Below are positions 52,701 to 60,704 of a stretch of DNA of 64,000 bases, piece after piece. Every line of letters starts with the position of its first letter. Positions within the stretch are counted from its first letter, which is position 1. The notes beneath the pieces are model-generated. The model did no database searches. It saw nothing but the letters and a program-made list of their open reading frames with translations, and had not been told where the DNA came from. The position numbers and the translations under genes are program-made. The stretch covers positions 16,287 to 80,286 of the forward strand of contig JBBAVI010000014.1 in NCBI GenBank assembly GCA_040397785.1. Direction: 5' to 3'. This DNA comes from M3007 sp040397785. Lineage in GTDB: Bacteria; Bacteroidota; Bacteroidia; Chitinophagales; Saprospiraceae.

Positions 52701-54329
52701 ATAATCCTTTTTTCCTTGGGCTGCGAGGGCGTAATGGGTTAGTTTATCGCGCAGTTCGATTTGATGCTTGGAAAAGTCGTAGTTAATAAAACCGCCAGCA
52801 ACCAACTGTGCGAGCAGGGACTGGATGCTTGAATAGTCGAATTTGGGATTGATCGCCCGGGCAAAATCATTATCCGAAACAATGTTGGTTCCTTTTTCAC
52901 GCGACAAGATAAACAGGGTCGAAATCGGGTTTTGCGAGGCCAAATGCTGCATCTGTTCGTACTGCTTGAGGTCGAAGAAGTTGCTGCTTTCAAATTGTAC
53001 GGTTTGTTCAATACCCTTGGCCGTGCCGGTGCGGGCTCCAATTTCGAGCGAATCCTGGTTTAAGTGCCAGGAAATCTTGTCGGTATTGAGGTTCATATTG
53101 TAAAAAGACGAGAAAAACGGGTTCCGTTCGGAGCCTTTTTCTCCGCGTGTCAGGTTAATCACCTGCCCCGGAATATCTACCCGAAAATCGACAGAAGGGT
53201 GAAACAAACTGTCGGTATCCATAAACAATTTGGCGTTCACCTCTTGCGCGACGATACTCACCTCGCGTTTGATGATGAACAACGCGCCACTGCCCAGAAA
53301 AACCTTTTGCCGTTTTTTATTGTAAATGGTCACCTTGGCTTTTTCTGTAGCAGAACCAAACCCGTACAAGGAACTACCTTCTAACCTAAAACCGCCGACA
53401 TACTCAATGCCATCGCCTATTTTGCTGATTTTCAGATTTTTGTCAAATGATTCAAATCTGGGGAACTGAAAGTTGGCCTTGTTGGAACCGGTTACTACAT
53501 TGTGTTCAAAACTGCCGCTGATGACCCGTGTGCCAAAATAGAGGGGGTAATTGAAGCGAACGGTATCGCAAAGGAAACGCGGCTTTTGGGTTTCAACTTT
53601 GTAGTTGGTTAGTTCGGCCGCCACGGTGGTATCCAGCCCCACTTCGGCCCAATTGACGCGACCACCCTTGCCGACCCACAAATTGTCATATGGCAGGTAA
53701 TAACCGGAAGTGCGGTAAACAATCAGCGAATCCTGTTTTCGACCGCCAATCAGGTCAACGCCCTTACAAACCAGCCGGGGTTTGTTGTCGGTATTGTCAA
53801 AAATGAACGATCCATTTTTAATTTTCCAGGTGACCGAGCCGCCTTCTCCCGTTTTCAGGGCGCGTTCTTCCATAAAGCCCACCGAGAATTCGAGGAGTTG
53901 GGCAATCGGTTTGGTGCGCCCTTTTTCCAGGCTCGATAAGGCATTTTCGGTAAAAATATGCCAGTTTTCAAACAGGCTGGTATCAGAGGCTACCAAGGCC
54001 GCGTTGACGGCATTCAGGTAGTTTTTGTAATAGGGGAAAGGGGCCAGTTTTTGATCGGCCAGGAAATTGGTAGTTTTTACAATACGCACCATTTTGCGTG
54101 GCGGCACCAAACCCGTTTTGTAATATTTTTTAAAAACCGAATAGGCCTCTTCCAGGTCTGGCCGCTTGGAGGCAGTCATAAAATCGCCCAATTCTTTCAC
54201 AAAATCTTCAGGTTTGTCCGAAAATTTGGTAGGTATTTGGGCGAGCAGCAGGGTAGGGCATGCGAAAGTGGCAAAAAATCCGAGCAGCAATAGGTTGCGC
54301 AAGATGCGCGATGTAAAAGAATGATTCAT
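49788..54329 (-). CDS. Very large exported protein of unknown function, beta-helix/OstA-like
   Basis: 1513 residues from the ATG at 54329, chosen to give a signal peptide (RNLLLLGFFATFACPTLLLAQ); a start at 54386 would bury it. There is no T9SS tail. After a helical N-terminal part (about 30-190) it is almost wholly beta-strands with recurring patterns such as ITVTGAG-type turns, IEYVGGFRLEG, FKGQAILKANQKNMRFEGFAKL and VVAEGPLNLGSG. The rhythm resembles LptA/OstA-type taco folds that handle lipid or polymer in the periplasm. That is a fold impression, not a homology call. I believe homologues of similar length exist in Bacteroidota but know no function. A strong terminator follows. Confidence 0.7.
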   Translation of the reverse strand: MNHSFTSRILRNLLLLGFFATFACPTLLLAQIPTKFSDKPEDFVKELGDFMTASKRPDLEEAYSVFKKYYKTGLVPPRKMVRIVKTTNFLADQKLAPFPYYKNYLNAVNAALVASDTSLFENWHIFTENALSSLEKGRTKPIAQLLEFSVGFMEERALKTGEGGSVTWKIKNGSFIFDNTDNKPRLVCKGVDLIGGRKQDSLIVYRTSGYYLPYDNLWVGKGGRVNWAEVGLDTTVAAELTNYKVETQKPRFLCDTVRFNYPLYFGTRVISGSFEHNVVTGSNKANFQFPRFESFDKNLKISKIGDGIEYVGGFRLEGSSLYGFGSATEKAKVTIYNKKRQKVFLGSGALFIIKREVSIVAQEVNAKLFMDTDSLFHPSVDFRVDIPGQVINLTRGEKGSERNPFFSSFYNMNLNTDKISWHLNQDSLEIGARTGTAKGIEQTVQFESSNFFDLKQYEQMQHLASQNPISTLFILSREKGTNIVSDNDFARAINPKFDYSSIQSLLAQLVAGGFINYDFSKHQIELRDKLTHYALAAQGKKDYDGINIQSSSTKANAKLDLKTKETDIYEVKKIELSQRQKVGLIPNEKEVTLLKNRDMRFGGKLFAGFALFQGSDMQFTYESYQVAFDSVRFLDFYLPEPDKVTKDGQPVANAMNSSVELVSGVLLVDAPNNKSGKEELSIFPSLQTKKPSFVFYDRPETQRGVYKRDSFYFKLDPFSFNGLDSYTKEQLKFRGELFPATIFPSFKETIVVRTEDKSFGFVHRTPAVGYTTYSKKGNFTGTLDLSNKGFLGKGKLEYLTADIESEDLVFRPRQTTGTAKKFFMTEDRASAVKVPQAAGENVSVNWLPFKDSMYVESKGKAFDLFRALGYTHKGILILTPSGLKGKGEFEWAEGKLTSKIISYGPFQASADTANLEIKSLDGKGIAFDSRNVDGELDFDKQTGFFKANSESATTTLPLDQYRTSMNEFTWDMREKTIKFKADEKKLGAFVSIDPTQDSLAFSGKTALYDMKTNLLKVGGVQVIKSADAYIYPDSVDIEILSGGKMKQLTNAKIIADTVNRYHTINRATIDILGKKLYKATGYYEYNIPEHEQEVFFNNIVGERRGPGTPNTKNVLTTAAGDIAEKDSFRMDVKSLFKGQAILKANQKNMRFEGFAKLEAAKLPNNQWFSVYTEVDKNDPTLRIKNAKNEDGDPLVTGFYLSRETGEAYPRVLLPAYARVDRALMDCEGVMKYEPKTDRFIFGDSARVVGNARRGAKMIFDNRVGTVVAEGPLNLGSGLAYMKVTGAGRLKSDFNNITDSTSYTINGEFMTAMEMTIPKVLYDLMLNEINAVTFDMPPAIYNTNAAFYTPMLNHFITDDKEVEESMANMRNNLIVLPKADNKYSFMLGRHNVIWNQEYQSFLNLEDKIPVISINGQPINKTMTVFVEYKMPGSQDDRFYLYIKASADLWYFFGYQSGALNVVSSSTRFNDLLLGLKPKDTQIKMKDGETYEVVAANPSIADAFVNRVRSGRKKD

Positions 54330-54556
54330 GGCGATGAAAAATGGATAAACCTGGAATAAAATGAATGGCAAAAAAGCGCAGCACAAAGATTAAAGGTTTG
54401 TGTTGCACCAAGGTATCTGAAAATACGAAAAAAAGAACGCAGAATGTTTCGGCTACGACACAAGTACCAATGCTTTTAACGCCAAAAGTCGGAAATTGAT
54501 GATATTTGAGCTGATTAAAGTGGATATATTTTAATTGTTCTAAATGTGTTTGGCCA

Positions 54557-55615
54557 ATGCGGATCAAATTTTGGTGGATTAAATGGACGGTATGGGAGTT
54601 TTATCCGATGTGGTTAGCCAATATTCCGGTGTATGGCATTTATGCATGGTTTGCTTTGCGTGCCCGACATCTGCTCTTTTTTACAAATGTCAATCCGGCT
54701 ATTCCGCTTTCGGGTGCTATGGGCGAATCCAAATCTGCTATTTTAGATTTAATTCCCAAACCGTTGTTGCCCAATTCCCTGGTGGTCGAACCTGGTATTA
54801 CAGCCACCGCCTTGGCGCAACAATTAGATCAACATGGGCTTAATTTTCCGATCATCGCCAAACCGGATATCGGGGAGCGCGGGTTTTTAGTGCAAAAAGC
54901 CACGCACTTTGATGCGTTGTTGCAACATTTGCGGCGTTTCCCGGTGCGCTTTATTTTACAGGAAATGTTACAGGAACCCATAGAGTTGGCCGTGTTATTC
55001 CATCGATTTCCTGCGATTGCGCATGAAAAGCCGCGTTTTGCCATTACTTCTGTATGCATCAAATCCTTTCTTTCCGTGACCGGAGATGGGGCTCAAACGG
55101 TGCGCAGTCTGATGGAAATGAATGCCCGATCGGCTTTTCAGATCCTGCGTTTTGAAAAGGAACATCCCGCATTGTTGTATCAAGTGCCTAAAAAAGGGGA
55201 AGTCTTGTTGTTGGAGCCTATCGGAAATCATGTATTGGGCACCCGTTTTATCAATGGCAATTATTTGATTGATGCTGCTTTAATTCGGGCCTTTGAACCT
55301 GTTTGCAATCAAATTCCTGAGGTATTTTATGGGCGATTTGACTTGAAATGTGCCTCCTATGAGGCCTTAAAGCGGGGCGAATTCAAGGTAATGGAATTAA
55401 ACGGGGTTTTTGGGGAGCCTGCGCATGTGTACGACCCGAATTTTGGCATGTTGCGCGCTTACCGTGATTTTTATCGGCACTGGTTGATACTGTTTCAGTT
55501 ACATCGAGCCCAATTGCGGCTTGGGGTACGTCCAACTGGTTTTTGGAATTCCTTGCGCCTGTTTAGGGCGTACTTTCGGTATAAAGAAATGGTCAAAGGC
55601 TATAAAGCGGCTTAA
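54557..55615 (+). CDS. ATP-grasp family enzyme
   Basis: 352 residues. The N-terminal region is hydrophobic (YPMWLANIPVYGIYAWFAL, about 16-34), suggesting membrane attachment. The ATP-grasp core follows with FPIIAKPDIGERG (ATP lysine loop), RFILQEMLQEPIELAVLF, and the metal/ATP segment YGRFDLKCAS...FKVMELNGVFGEPAHVYDP (about 258-300). It resembles D-alanine-D-alanine ligase-like carboxylate-amine ligases, but the substrate is unknown. It stands alone: divergent from the large protein gene, and followed by slyD with its own promoter. Confidence 0.82.
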   Translation: MRIKFWWIKWTVWEFYPMWLANIPVYGIYAWFALRARHLLFFTNVNPAIPLSGAMGESKSAILDLIPKPLLPNSLVVEPGITATALAQQLDQHGLNFPIIAKPDIGERGFLVQKATHFDALLQHLRRFPVRFILQEMLQEPIELAVLFHRFPAIAHEKPRFAITSVCIKSFLSVTGDGAQTVRSLMEMNARSAFQILRFEKEHPALLYQVPKKGEVLLLEPIGNHVLGTRFINGNYLIDAALIRAFEPVCNQIPEVFYGRFDLKCASYEALKRGEFKVMELNGVFGEPAHVYDPNFGMLRAYRDFYRHWLILFQLHRAQLRLGVRPTGFWNSLRLFRAYFRYKEMVKGYKAA

Positions 55616-55655
55616 GAGAAGTTTAGAAAAAATGAACCCTCGATTAAAAAACAAC

Positions 55656-55663
55656 TACCTTTG
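55656..55663 (+). promoter_or_regulatory. -7 box of slyD
   Basis: TACCTTTG followed by CGCCGC, identical in form to yidC's box. The leader is about 70 nt. Confidence 0.5.
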
Positions 55664-55739
55664 CGCCGCAAAACAGGAGTTTTCCTGATTCCATCACAAA
55701 GGGCTTGTCAAAAAAGCAAACCCTCAACGCCATTTCTTC

Positions 55740-56246
55740 ATGGTCATTGAACCTAACAAAGTAGTGTCTGTACACTACACCCTGACTGAAGGCACTGCCG
55801 ACGGTCAACTTGTAGAATCAACCCAAGGCAACGAGCCGCTTGCGTTCATTTTCGGCATCGGCGCCATGATTCCAGATTTTGAACAGCAACTTTTGGGCCT
55901 TAAAGCCGGTGATACCTTCGCTTTTGGTATTCCTGCTGCCAGTGCCTACGGTGTGTATGATGAGAGTGCCGTGGTAGAAGTGCCGAAGCATATTTTTGAA
56001 ACGGATGGCACAATCCCGGAAGGCTTGTTGGAAATTGGCAATATGCTGCCTTTGACCGACCAAGACGGTAACCATTTCCAAGGTATGGTTGCATTTGTTG
56101 ACCTCGAAACAGTGAAAGTCGACTTCAATCACCCCATGGCGGGCGTGGACCTGTTTTTTACGGGTAATGTTGAAGGCATACGGGACGCAGAAGCGGCCGA
56201 ACTGGAACACGGTCATGCGCATGGCGCAGGCGGTCACCAACACTAA
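55740..56246 (+). CDS. slyD: SlyD-type FKBP peptidyl-prolyl isomerase
   Basis: 168 residues. The FKBP part opens MVIEPNKVVSVHYTLTEG, with PLAFIFGIGAMIPDFEQQL and FGIPAASAYGVYDES, and is interrupted by the insert-in-flap chaperone domain (about 70-130). It ends FNHPMAGVDLFFTGNVEGIRDA and a histidine-rich tail (HGHAHGAGGHQH), which in SlyD binds nickel. It is a cytoplasmic folding helper. It is bounded by its own promoter and terminator. Confidence 0.93.
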   Translation: MVIEPNKVVSVHYTLTEGTADGQLVESTQGNEPLAFIFGIGAMIPDFEQQLLGLKAGDTFAFGIPAASAYGVYDESAVVEVPKHIFETDGTIPEGLLEIGNMLPLTDQDGNHFQGMVAFVDLETVKVDFNHPMAGVDLFFTGNVEGIRDAEAAELEHGHAHGAGGHQH

Positions 56247-56272
56247 ATCGATTGTCATTAATTGGTATTTGG

Positions 56273-56331
56273 GAAGGCCTGGAAACTGTTGCCTTGTTTT
56301 ATTGGTGAATTTCCAGGCCTTCTATCTTTTT
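56273..56331 (+). terminator. Terminator of slyD
   Basis: GAAGGCCTGGAAA (56273-56285) pairs with TTTCCAGGCCTTC (56310-56322), then TATCTTTTT. Confidence 0.88.
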
Positions 56332-56377
56332 GATCAAATCAAAAAATTTAGCCTGCTTCTGACCGAGCAGTGTGGTT

Positions 56378-58336
56378 ATGGGAAATCATACAAATCAATC
56401 CTTGCAGCGCCTGTCATTGGCCGGACTGATCATCACTTTAGGTATTATTTACGGTGATATTGGCACTTCGCCACTTTATGTAATGAAAGCCATCGTTGGA
56501 GAAGGCGCAATCATTGATCGACTTGTAGTTCTAGGTGGGGTGTCGCTCGTTTTCTGGACCCTTACCCTCCAAACCACTGTTAAATACGTTTTACTTACAC
56601 TTCGAGCCGATAATAAAGGCGAGGGGGGCATTTTTTCCTTATACACCCTTGTACGCCGGCGCGAAAAATGGTTATTGTATGCCGCGATCCTGGGTGGCGC
56701 CGCCATGATTTCGGATGGTATGATTACCCCGCCCATTTCTGTTTGCGCCGCCATTGAAGGCCTCGAACTGAAATACAAAGGTATCCCTACCGTAGAAATC
56801 ACCATCGCAATCATTTCACTCCTGTTTTTTGTACAACGTTTTGGGACGGCAGCGGTAGGTCGAGGATTTGGACCGATCATGCTGGTTTGGTTTACCACCC
56901 TGGGTGCATTGGGTATTTCGCTCATTAGCACCAACTGGCAGGTACTCGAAGCCTTGAGCCCACATTATGGCTTGCAGTTGCTCATGAACAATCCCAAAGG
57001 GGTGTTGATCTTGGGGGCGGTGTTTTTGTGTACCACCGGTGCCGAGGCTTTGTACGCAGACCTTGGGCATTGTGGCCGTCAAAATATACAGATTAGCTGG
57101 ATTTATGTGAAAATATGTCTGGTGCTCAATTATTTAGGGCAAGCAGCCTGGTTGTTACAAAATGTAGGAACCCCTTTAAGTGAAAATCCATTTTATGGCA
57201 TGATGCCTTCCTGGTTTTTGTGGCCGGGGATCATTATTGCCACCCTGGCAGCGATTATTGCCAGCCAGGCACTTATATCTGGGTCATTTACCTTAGTTTC
57301 GGAGGCGATTCGCCTGGGACTTTTGCCAAAAATGACAGTAAAGTTTCCAACGTTCCTGAAAGGACAAATTTACATTCCTGCTGTCAACACATTTTTGTGG
57401 TTGGGCTGTGTAAGCGTGGTTTTGTATTTTCAGGAAAGTTCAAAAATGGAGACTGCGTATGGCCTGGCCATTGTGCTTGCGATGTTGTGTACCACCATTT
57501 TGCTGGCCAATTGGTTGGTGATTCGCCGCACCAATGAAATCCTGGTGTGGTTTATGCTTATTTTTTACCTTTCCTTGGAGTTGCTGTTTTTCTATGCAAA
57601 TGCCTCTAAATTTGCCGAAGGTGGTTACGTTACGGTGATCATGACCGCATTGTTGTTTGGCATGATGTTGCTCTGGGTAAAAGCCAAGCGTATTCGCCAA
57701 AGTTACTCCGATGAAATTCGGATCAAAGACTTTCTTGATCAGCTGATTACCCTCAGCAATGATGAGTCTATCCCAAAATTCGCTACTAACCTGGTATTCC
57801 TTACCACGGCCAAACACCCGAAAAAGGTTGAGTCAAAAGTGCTGTATTCGATCCTGCAAACGCAACCCAAACGCGCAGACGTATATTGGTTTGTACATAT
57901 TCAAACAACCGATGAGCCTTTTACCATGCAATATGAGGTAAACACGATTGCGCCCGATGATGTGTATAAAGTGATTTTCCGCCTCGGCTTCCGGGTACAG
58001 CAACGCATGAACGTATTCATGAACAAGGTGGTAGAAGAACTGGTGGAAAATGGCGAATTAACGGTGTACTCTCGATACCACACCGCTTCTAATAAATATC
58101 CAACGGGGGACTTCCGTTTTGTGCTCATTGAGGAGTTCTTATCCAATGAAAACGAAATGCCCTGGCGCGAGCAAATTATTATTTCGGCTTACTTGACCAT
58201 GAAAGGATGGGTATCATCACCTAAAAACTGGTTTGGCCTCGATTCTGACTCTGTTGAAGAGGAAAAAGTGCCGTTGTTGCTCCAGCCTGTGAAGGAAGTG
58301 AAGTTGCAGCGCATCAACCGAAAGGCAGGCAGTTAA
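56378..58336 (+). CDS. kup: KUP family potassium uptake transporter
   Basis: 652 residues. It begins with LAGLIITLGIIYGDIGTSPLY, quoted in part, the KUP signature. About 12 transmembrane helices follow (to about 440), including GGIFSLYTLVRR and TTGAEALYADLGHCG, then a cytoplasmic C-terminal domain of about 200 residues. It imports K+ with H+ across the inner membrane. A GTG two codons earlier (56372) is an alternative start. It is probably a single-gene unit: slyD's terminator lies upstream and GtrA converges downstream. Confidence 0.95.
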   Translation: MGNHTNQSLQRLSLAGLIITLGIIYGDIGTSPLYVMKAIVGEGAIIDRLVVLGGVSLVFWTLTLQTTVKYVLLTLRADNKGEGGIFSLYTLVRRREKWLLYAAILGGAAMISDGMITPPISVCAAIEGLELKYKGIPTVEITIAIISLLFFVQRFGTAAVGRGFGPIMLVWFTTLGALGISLISTNWQVLEALSPHYGLQLLMNNPKGVLILGAVFLCTTGAEALYADLGHCGRQNIQISWIYVKICLVLNYLGQAAWLLQNVGTPLSENPFYGMMPSWFLWPGIIIATLAAIIASQALISGSFTLVSEAIRLGLLPKMTVKFPTFLKGQIYIPAVNTFLWLGCVSVVLYFQESSKMETAYGLAIVLAMLCTTILLANWLVIRRTNEILVWFMLIFYLSLELLFFYANASKFAEGGYVTVIMTALLFGMMLLWVKAKRIRQSYSDEIRIKDFLDQLITLSNDESIPKFATNLVFLTTAKHPKKVESKVLYSILQTQPKRADVYWFVHIQTTDEPFTMQYEVNTIAPDDVYKVIFRLGFRVQQRMNVFMNKVVEELVENGELTVYSRYHTASNKYPTGDFRFVLIEEFLSNENEMPWREQIIISAYLTMKGWVSSPKNWFGLDSDSVEEEKVPLLLQPVKEVKLQRINRKAGS

Positions 58337-58343
58337 TGCGTCA

Positions 58344-58727
58344 CTAGGTGTGAAAGGTAAAAAAGTAGTTGGCGCCAAAATTCCAGATCATCACAATCCC
58401 GGTGGCCGCTAATTTGGCTGGATAAAACTTGACGCCCCGTTGCTCATTCAGCACATAAATAATGGCGTTATTCATTCCTAAGCCCAAGAGGGCTACCAAC
58501 AGAAATTTTCCAAACTGCAGGGCAATGCTCGGATCGGTGCTATGAAACGTCCAAAGCCGGTTGAGGATGTAATTGCTGACCACTGCTGCCATGAAACCAC
58601 AGCTATTGGCCACATATTGGTTAATGTTTAGTTTTTCCTTGCCTATCCAGGTAATACCAAAATCTACCCCCACACCGGAAAGGCCCACTACTCCAAATTT
58701 GATAAATTTTATAAAAAGTTCTTGCAT
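58344..58727 (-). CDS. GtrA family membrane protein
   Basis: 127 residues with four transmembrane helices. KFGVVGLSGVGVDFGITWI opens the family pattern, with SNYILNRLWTF in the middle and NFGANYFFTF at the end. GtrA-like proteins are thought to flip or support undecaprenyl-phosphate sugars for surface glycan modification. The gene upstream (51 bp away, same strand) is a GT87 mannosyltransferase-like membrane protein, supporting a shared role in cell-envelope glycosylation. Confidence 0.9.
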   Translation of the reverse strand: MQELFIKFIKFGVVGLSGVGVDFGITWIGKEKLNINQYVANSCGFMAAVVSNYILNRLWTFHSTDPSIALQFGKFLLVALLGLGMNNAIIYVLNEQRGVKFYPAKLAATGIVMIWNFGANYFFTFHT

Positions 58728-58778
58728 ACGATCGGGTTCGGCGTTTTGGGAACGTTGAAAAAGTCGTTTTGTGCTTGT

Positions 58779-59933
58779 TTACTGTGCTTGCCTTTGGTCA
58801 AGCCGCCACACCAGGCGCACCGTAATCCATATCCAAAGGGCAATACAAGGAGCGGCTTTCAAGACATAAGGTTGCACCCACTGCTCCCGCCACATGCGGG
58901 GAAACAAATCGGTGGGCGTAAGGGACGCAAAGATAAAAACCAGCGCCAATAATCCTGTATCCCATTTGCCGGGTTTTGAAAGGCTGCAATACCATAAGGC
59001 TGCGCCACACAAGGCAATCACAAACGTGGGCGACTCGGCCTTGTGGTTAAAAATGACGACCCAGATCAATAAACTTGCCCACAAAGCCAGTCGGTTGGGC
59101 CAAACCGGATGTTTACCCGTTTGATATACGGTAAGCAGCAACGATAAAATACCAAAAATACTGATCAGCAGTTTGGGCGGCATCAGCCCGAACCAGGTTT
59201 GTAACCAGCCTTGTACGGAAAGCCCAATCGAGGCTGCATGATCCTCATTAAGCAGTACACCCCACCATTGATACAGTTGAATTAAATAAGTTGGACTGGC
59301 AACGACCAAGGGAATGCAGGTGAAAAAAAGGCACCAAACCAGCAGCCAAAGGCTAAATTTGAGCCGATTAGGGTATATCCACGCTAAAGGAGCCGCAAAA
59401 ATTCCGAATACTTTTAAAAATGTTGCCCCCGCAACTACACCGGCAGCCTGAATTTGTCGCTGGCTTTCTAATGCCGCAAAACTGAGCAAAATCAACCCCA
59501 AGGTGAGTCCGTTGCTCTGGCTGTTTTGCAGCGAAACCAACATTTCGGGAAACATAAACCAGGCGCAGAAAATTTGCTGCGTTTTACTCAAACCCTTTAA
59601 TTGCATCAAGGCATACAAGGGCAGCAGCGCATTGAGCAAATTCCACAAGGGAAGTCCCAAAAAATCGGGCAATACATGAAATGGGGCCATCCCGAGTGCA
59701 AAAGCAGGGCTATATTTGTATAAATCCCATTGCTCGCCTTGAAAGGATGCGTAAATATTTTGCCCCTGCAGCAGGTGGCGAAAGGCGTTTTTAAAGATCA
59801 GGTAGTTCTCGTAATCGGTCGGATAAGGAACAGCCTTTTGATGGGTAAGCCAGAGCCGCTGGACGGACACCAGTATCGCTGCCAACGCATAAATCCCCCA
59901 AAGGACGCCTTCCTGTTGCCAAATCCGTTTCAC
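58779..59933 (-). CDS. GT87-type integral membrane glycosyltransferase
   Basis: 384 residues with about ten transmembrane helices. PTDYENYLIFKNAF in the first periplasmic loop and DLYKYSPAFALGMAPFHVLP, then NSQSNGLTLGLILL, are the pattern of polyprenol-linked mannosyltransferases (DUF2029/GT87). It probably transfers a sugar from a lipid carrier on the outer face of the inner membrane. The start is GTG at 59933, 2 bp after the stop of the DUF6438 lipoprotein gene, so these genes and GtrA likely form one operon. Confidence 0.85.
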   Translation of the reverse strand: MKRIWQQEGVLWGIYALAAILVSVQRLWLTHQKAVPYPTDYENYLIFKNAFRHLLQGQNIYASFQGEQWDLYKYSPAFALGMAPFHVLPDFLGLPLWNLLNALLPLYALMQLKGLSKTQQIFCAWFMFPEMLVSLQNSQSNGLTLGLILLSFAALESQRQIQAAGVVAGATFLKVFGIFAAPLAWIYPNRLKFSLWLLVWCLFFTCIPLVVASPTYLIQLYQWWGVLLNEDHAASIGLSVQGWLQTWFGLMPPKLLISIFGILSLLLTVYQTGKHPVWPNRLALWASLLIWVVIFNHKAESPTFVIALCGAALWYCSLSKPGKWDTGLLALVFIFASLTPTDLFPRMWREQWVQPYVLKAAPCIALWIWITVRLVWRLDQRQAQ

Positions 59934-59935
59934 CC

Positions 59936-60655
59936 TTAGTTGCGGTCGCTTGTTTTTTTATTGCGCTGCACTTCCAGCACATCCGGAAGGGCTTTGAGTG
60001 TTTCAATAAGTTGTTCGGCACTTATTTGCTTGGGATCGTATGCCAAAAGCCAGGTGTTTTCGGCCGAAACACGTCGTATTAAACGCAGTTTTACATTTTG
60101 GATACCCATGACCCAGTTGCCGGCATTGACCTCCGTTTTTAACTTTACAATCAATTCGGGTGCGTCGGCAGGCAGGGCATTGGGGTCTATCCCTTGTTTC
60201 ACAGAGAGTCCGTGTGCTTCCGCCAGGTTTTTAACCAAGGCCTCCAGTTCGAGCAGGGGTTTGGGGCGGTCAATACTACCCATTACGCTGTGCTGTTTTT
60301 CGCCCTCCATCACCGTGAAGCTGGCATAGGGCGCATCTGCCACCCGGCTTTCAATGCGCTCAGGATATTGCCAGAGGTTTACGGCGGCCACCTGCTTTTT
60401 TAATTGGTTGAGTTCGGCAGGCGTTACGTTTTTTTCGGCCATGCCCATCAGCGCTACATTACCTTTGCCTTCGTATGAAAAAACGCCGTTGTTGTAAAAC
60501 GTAAGGATGTAAGACGGGCAAAAACCACGGCAACCATACTGCTGGAATGCAAGAAACGGTGTTTTATCGTTTTTATCAGGCATCGCTTTTTGGCTTTTAC
60601 AGGCTAAAATACTAAAAAGGCTTAGTATCCCAAAGCAAAAAATAGTTCGGATCAT
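59936..60655 (-). CDS. DUF6438 lipoprotein
   Basis: 239 residues from the ATG at 60655, chosen because it gives a lipoprotein signal (FCFGILSLFSILAC, Cys 19). A longer start at 60712 overlaps the next gene upstream. The DUF6438 domain shows YGCRGFCPSYILTFYNNG (about 39-56), with a paired cysteine motif, and NLWQYPERI. The C-terminal region (about 150-230) is a second small alpha-beta unit. It is membrane-anchored with unknown role. It sits directly before the GT87 gene. Confidence 0.8.
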   Translation of the reverse strand: MIRTIFCFGILSLFSILACKSQKAMPDKNDKTPFLAFQQYGCRGFCPSYILTFYNNGVFSYEGKGNVALMGMAEKNVTPAELNQLKKQVAAVNLWQYPERIESRVADAPYASFTVMEGEKQHSVMGSIDRPKPLLELEALVKNLAEAHGLSVKQGIDPNALPADAPELIVKLKTEVNAGNWVMGIQNVKLRLIRRVSAENTWLLAYDPKQISAEQLIETLKALPDVLEVQRNKKTSDRN

Positions 60656-60704
60656 GGTGATTGCGTTCTTTTTGATCAAAAGTAGGATTTTAAACCCAAC
60701 CGAA

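Noticed and set aside
54557..55615. Call as D-alanine-D-alanine ligase
   Set aside because: The ATP-grasp fold is clear, but the N-terminus is hydrophobic and the substrate-binding features of Ddl are not visible.
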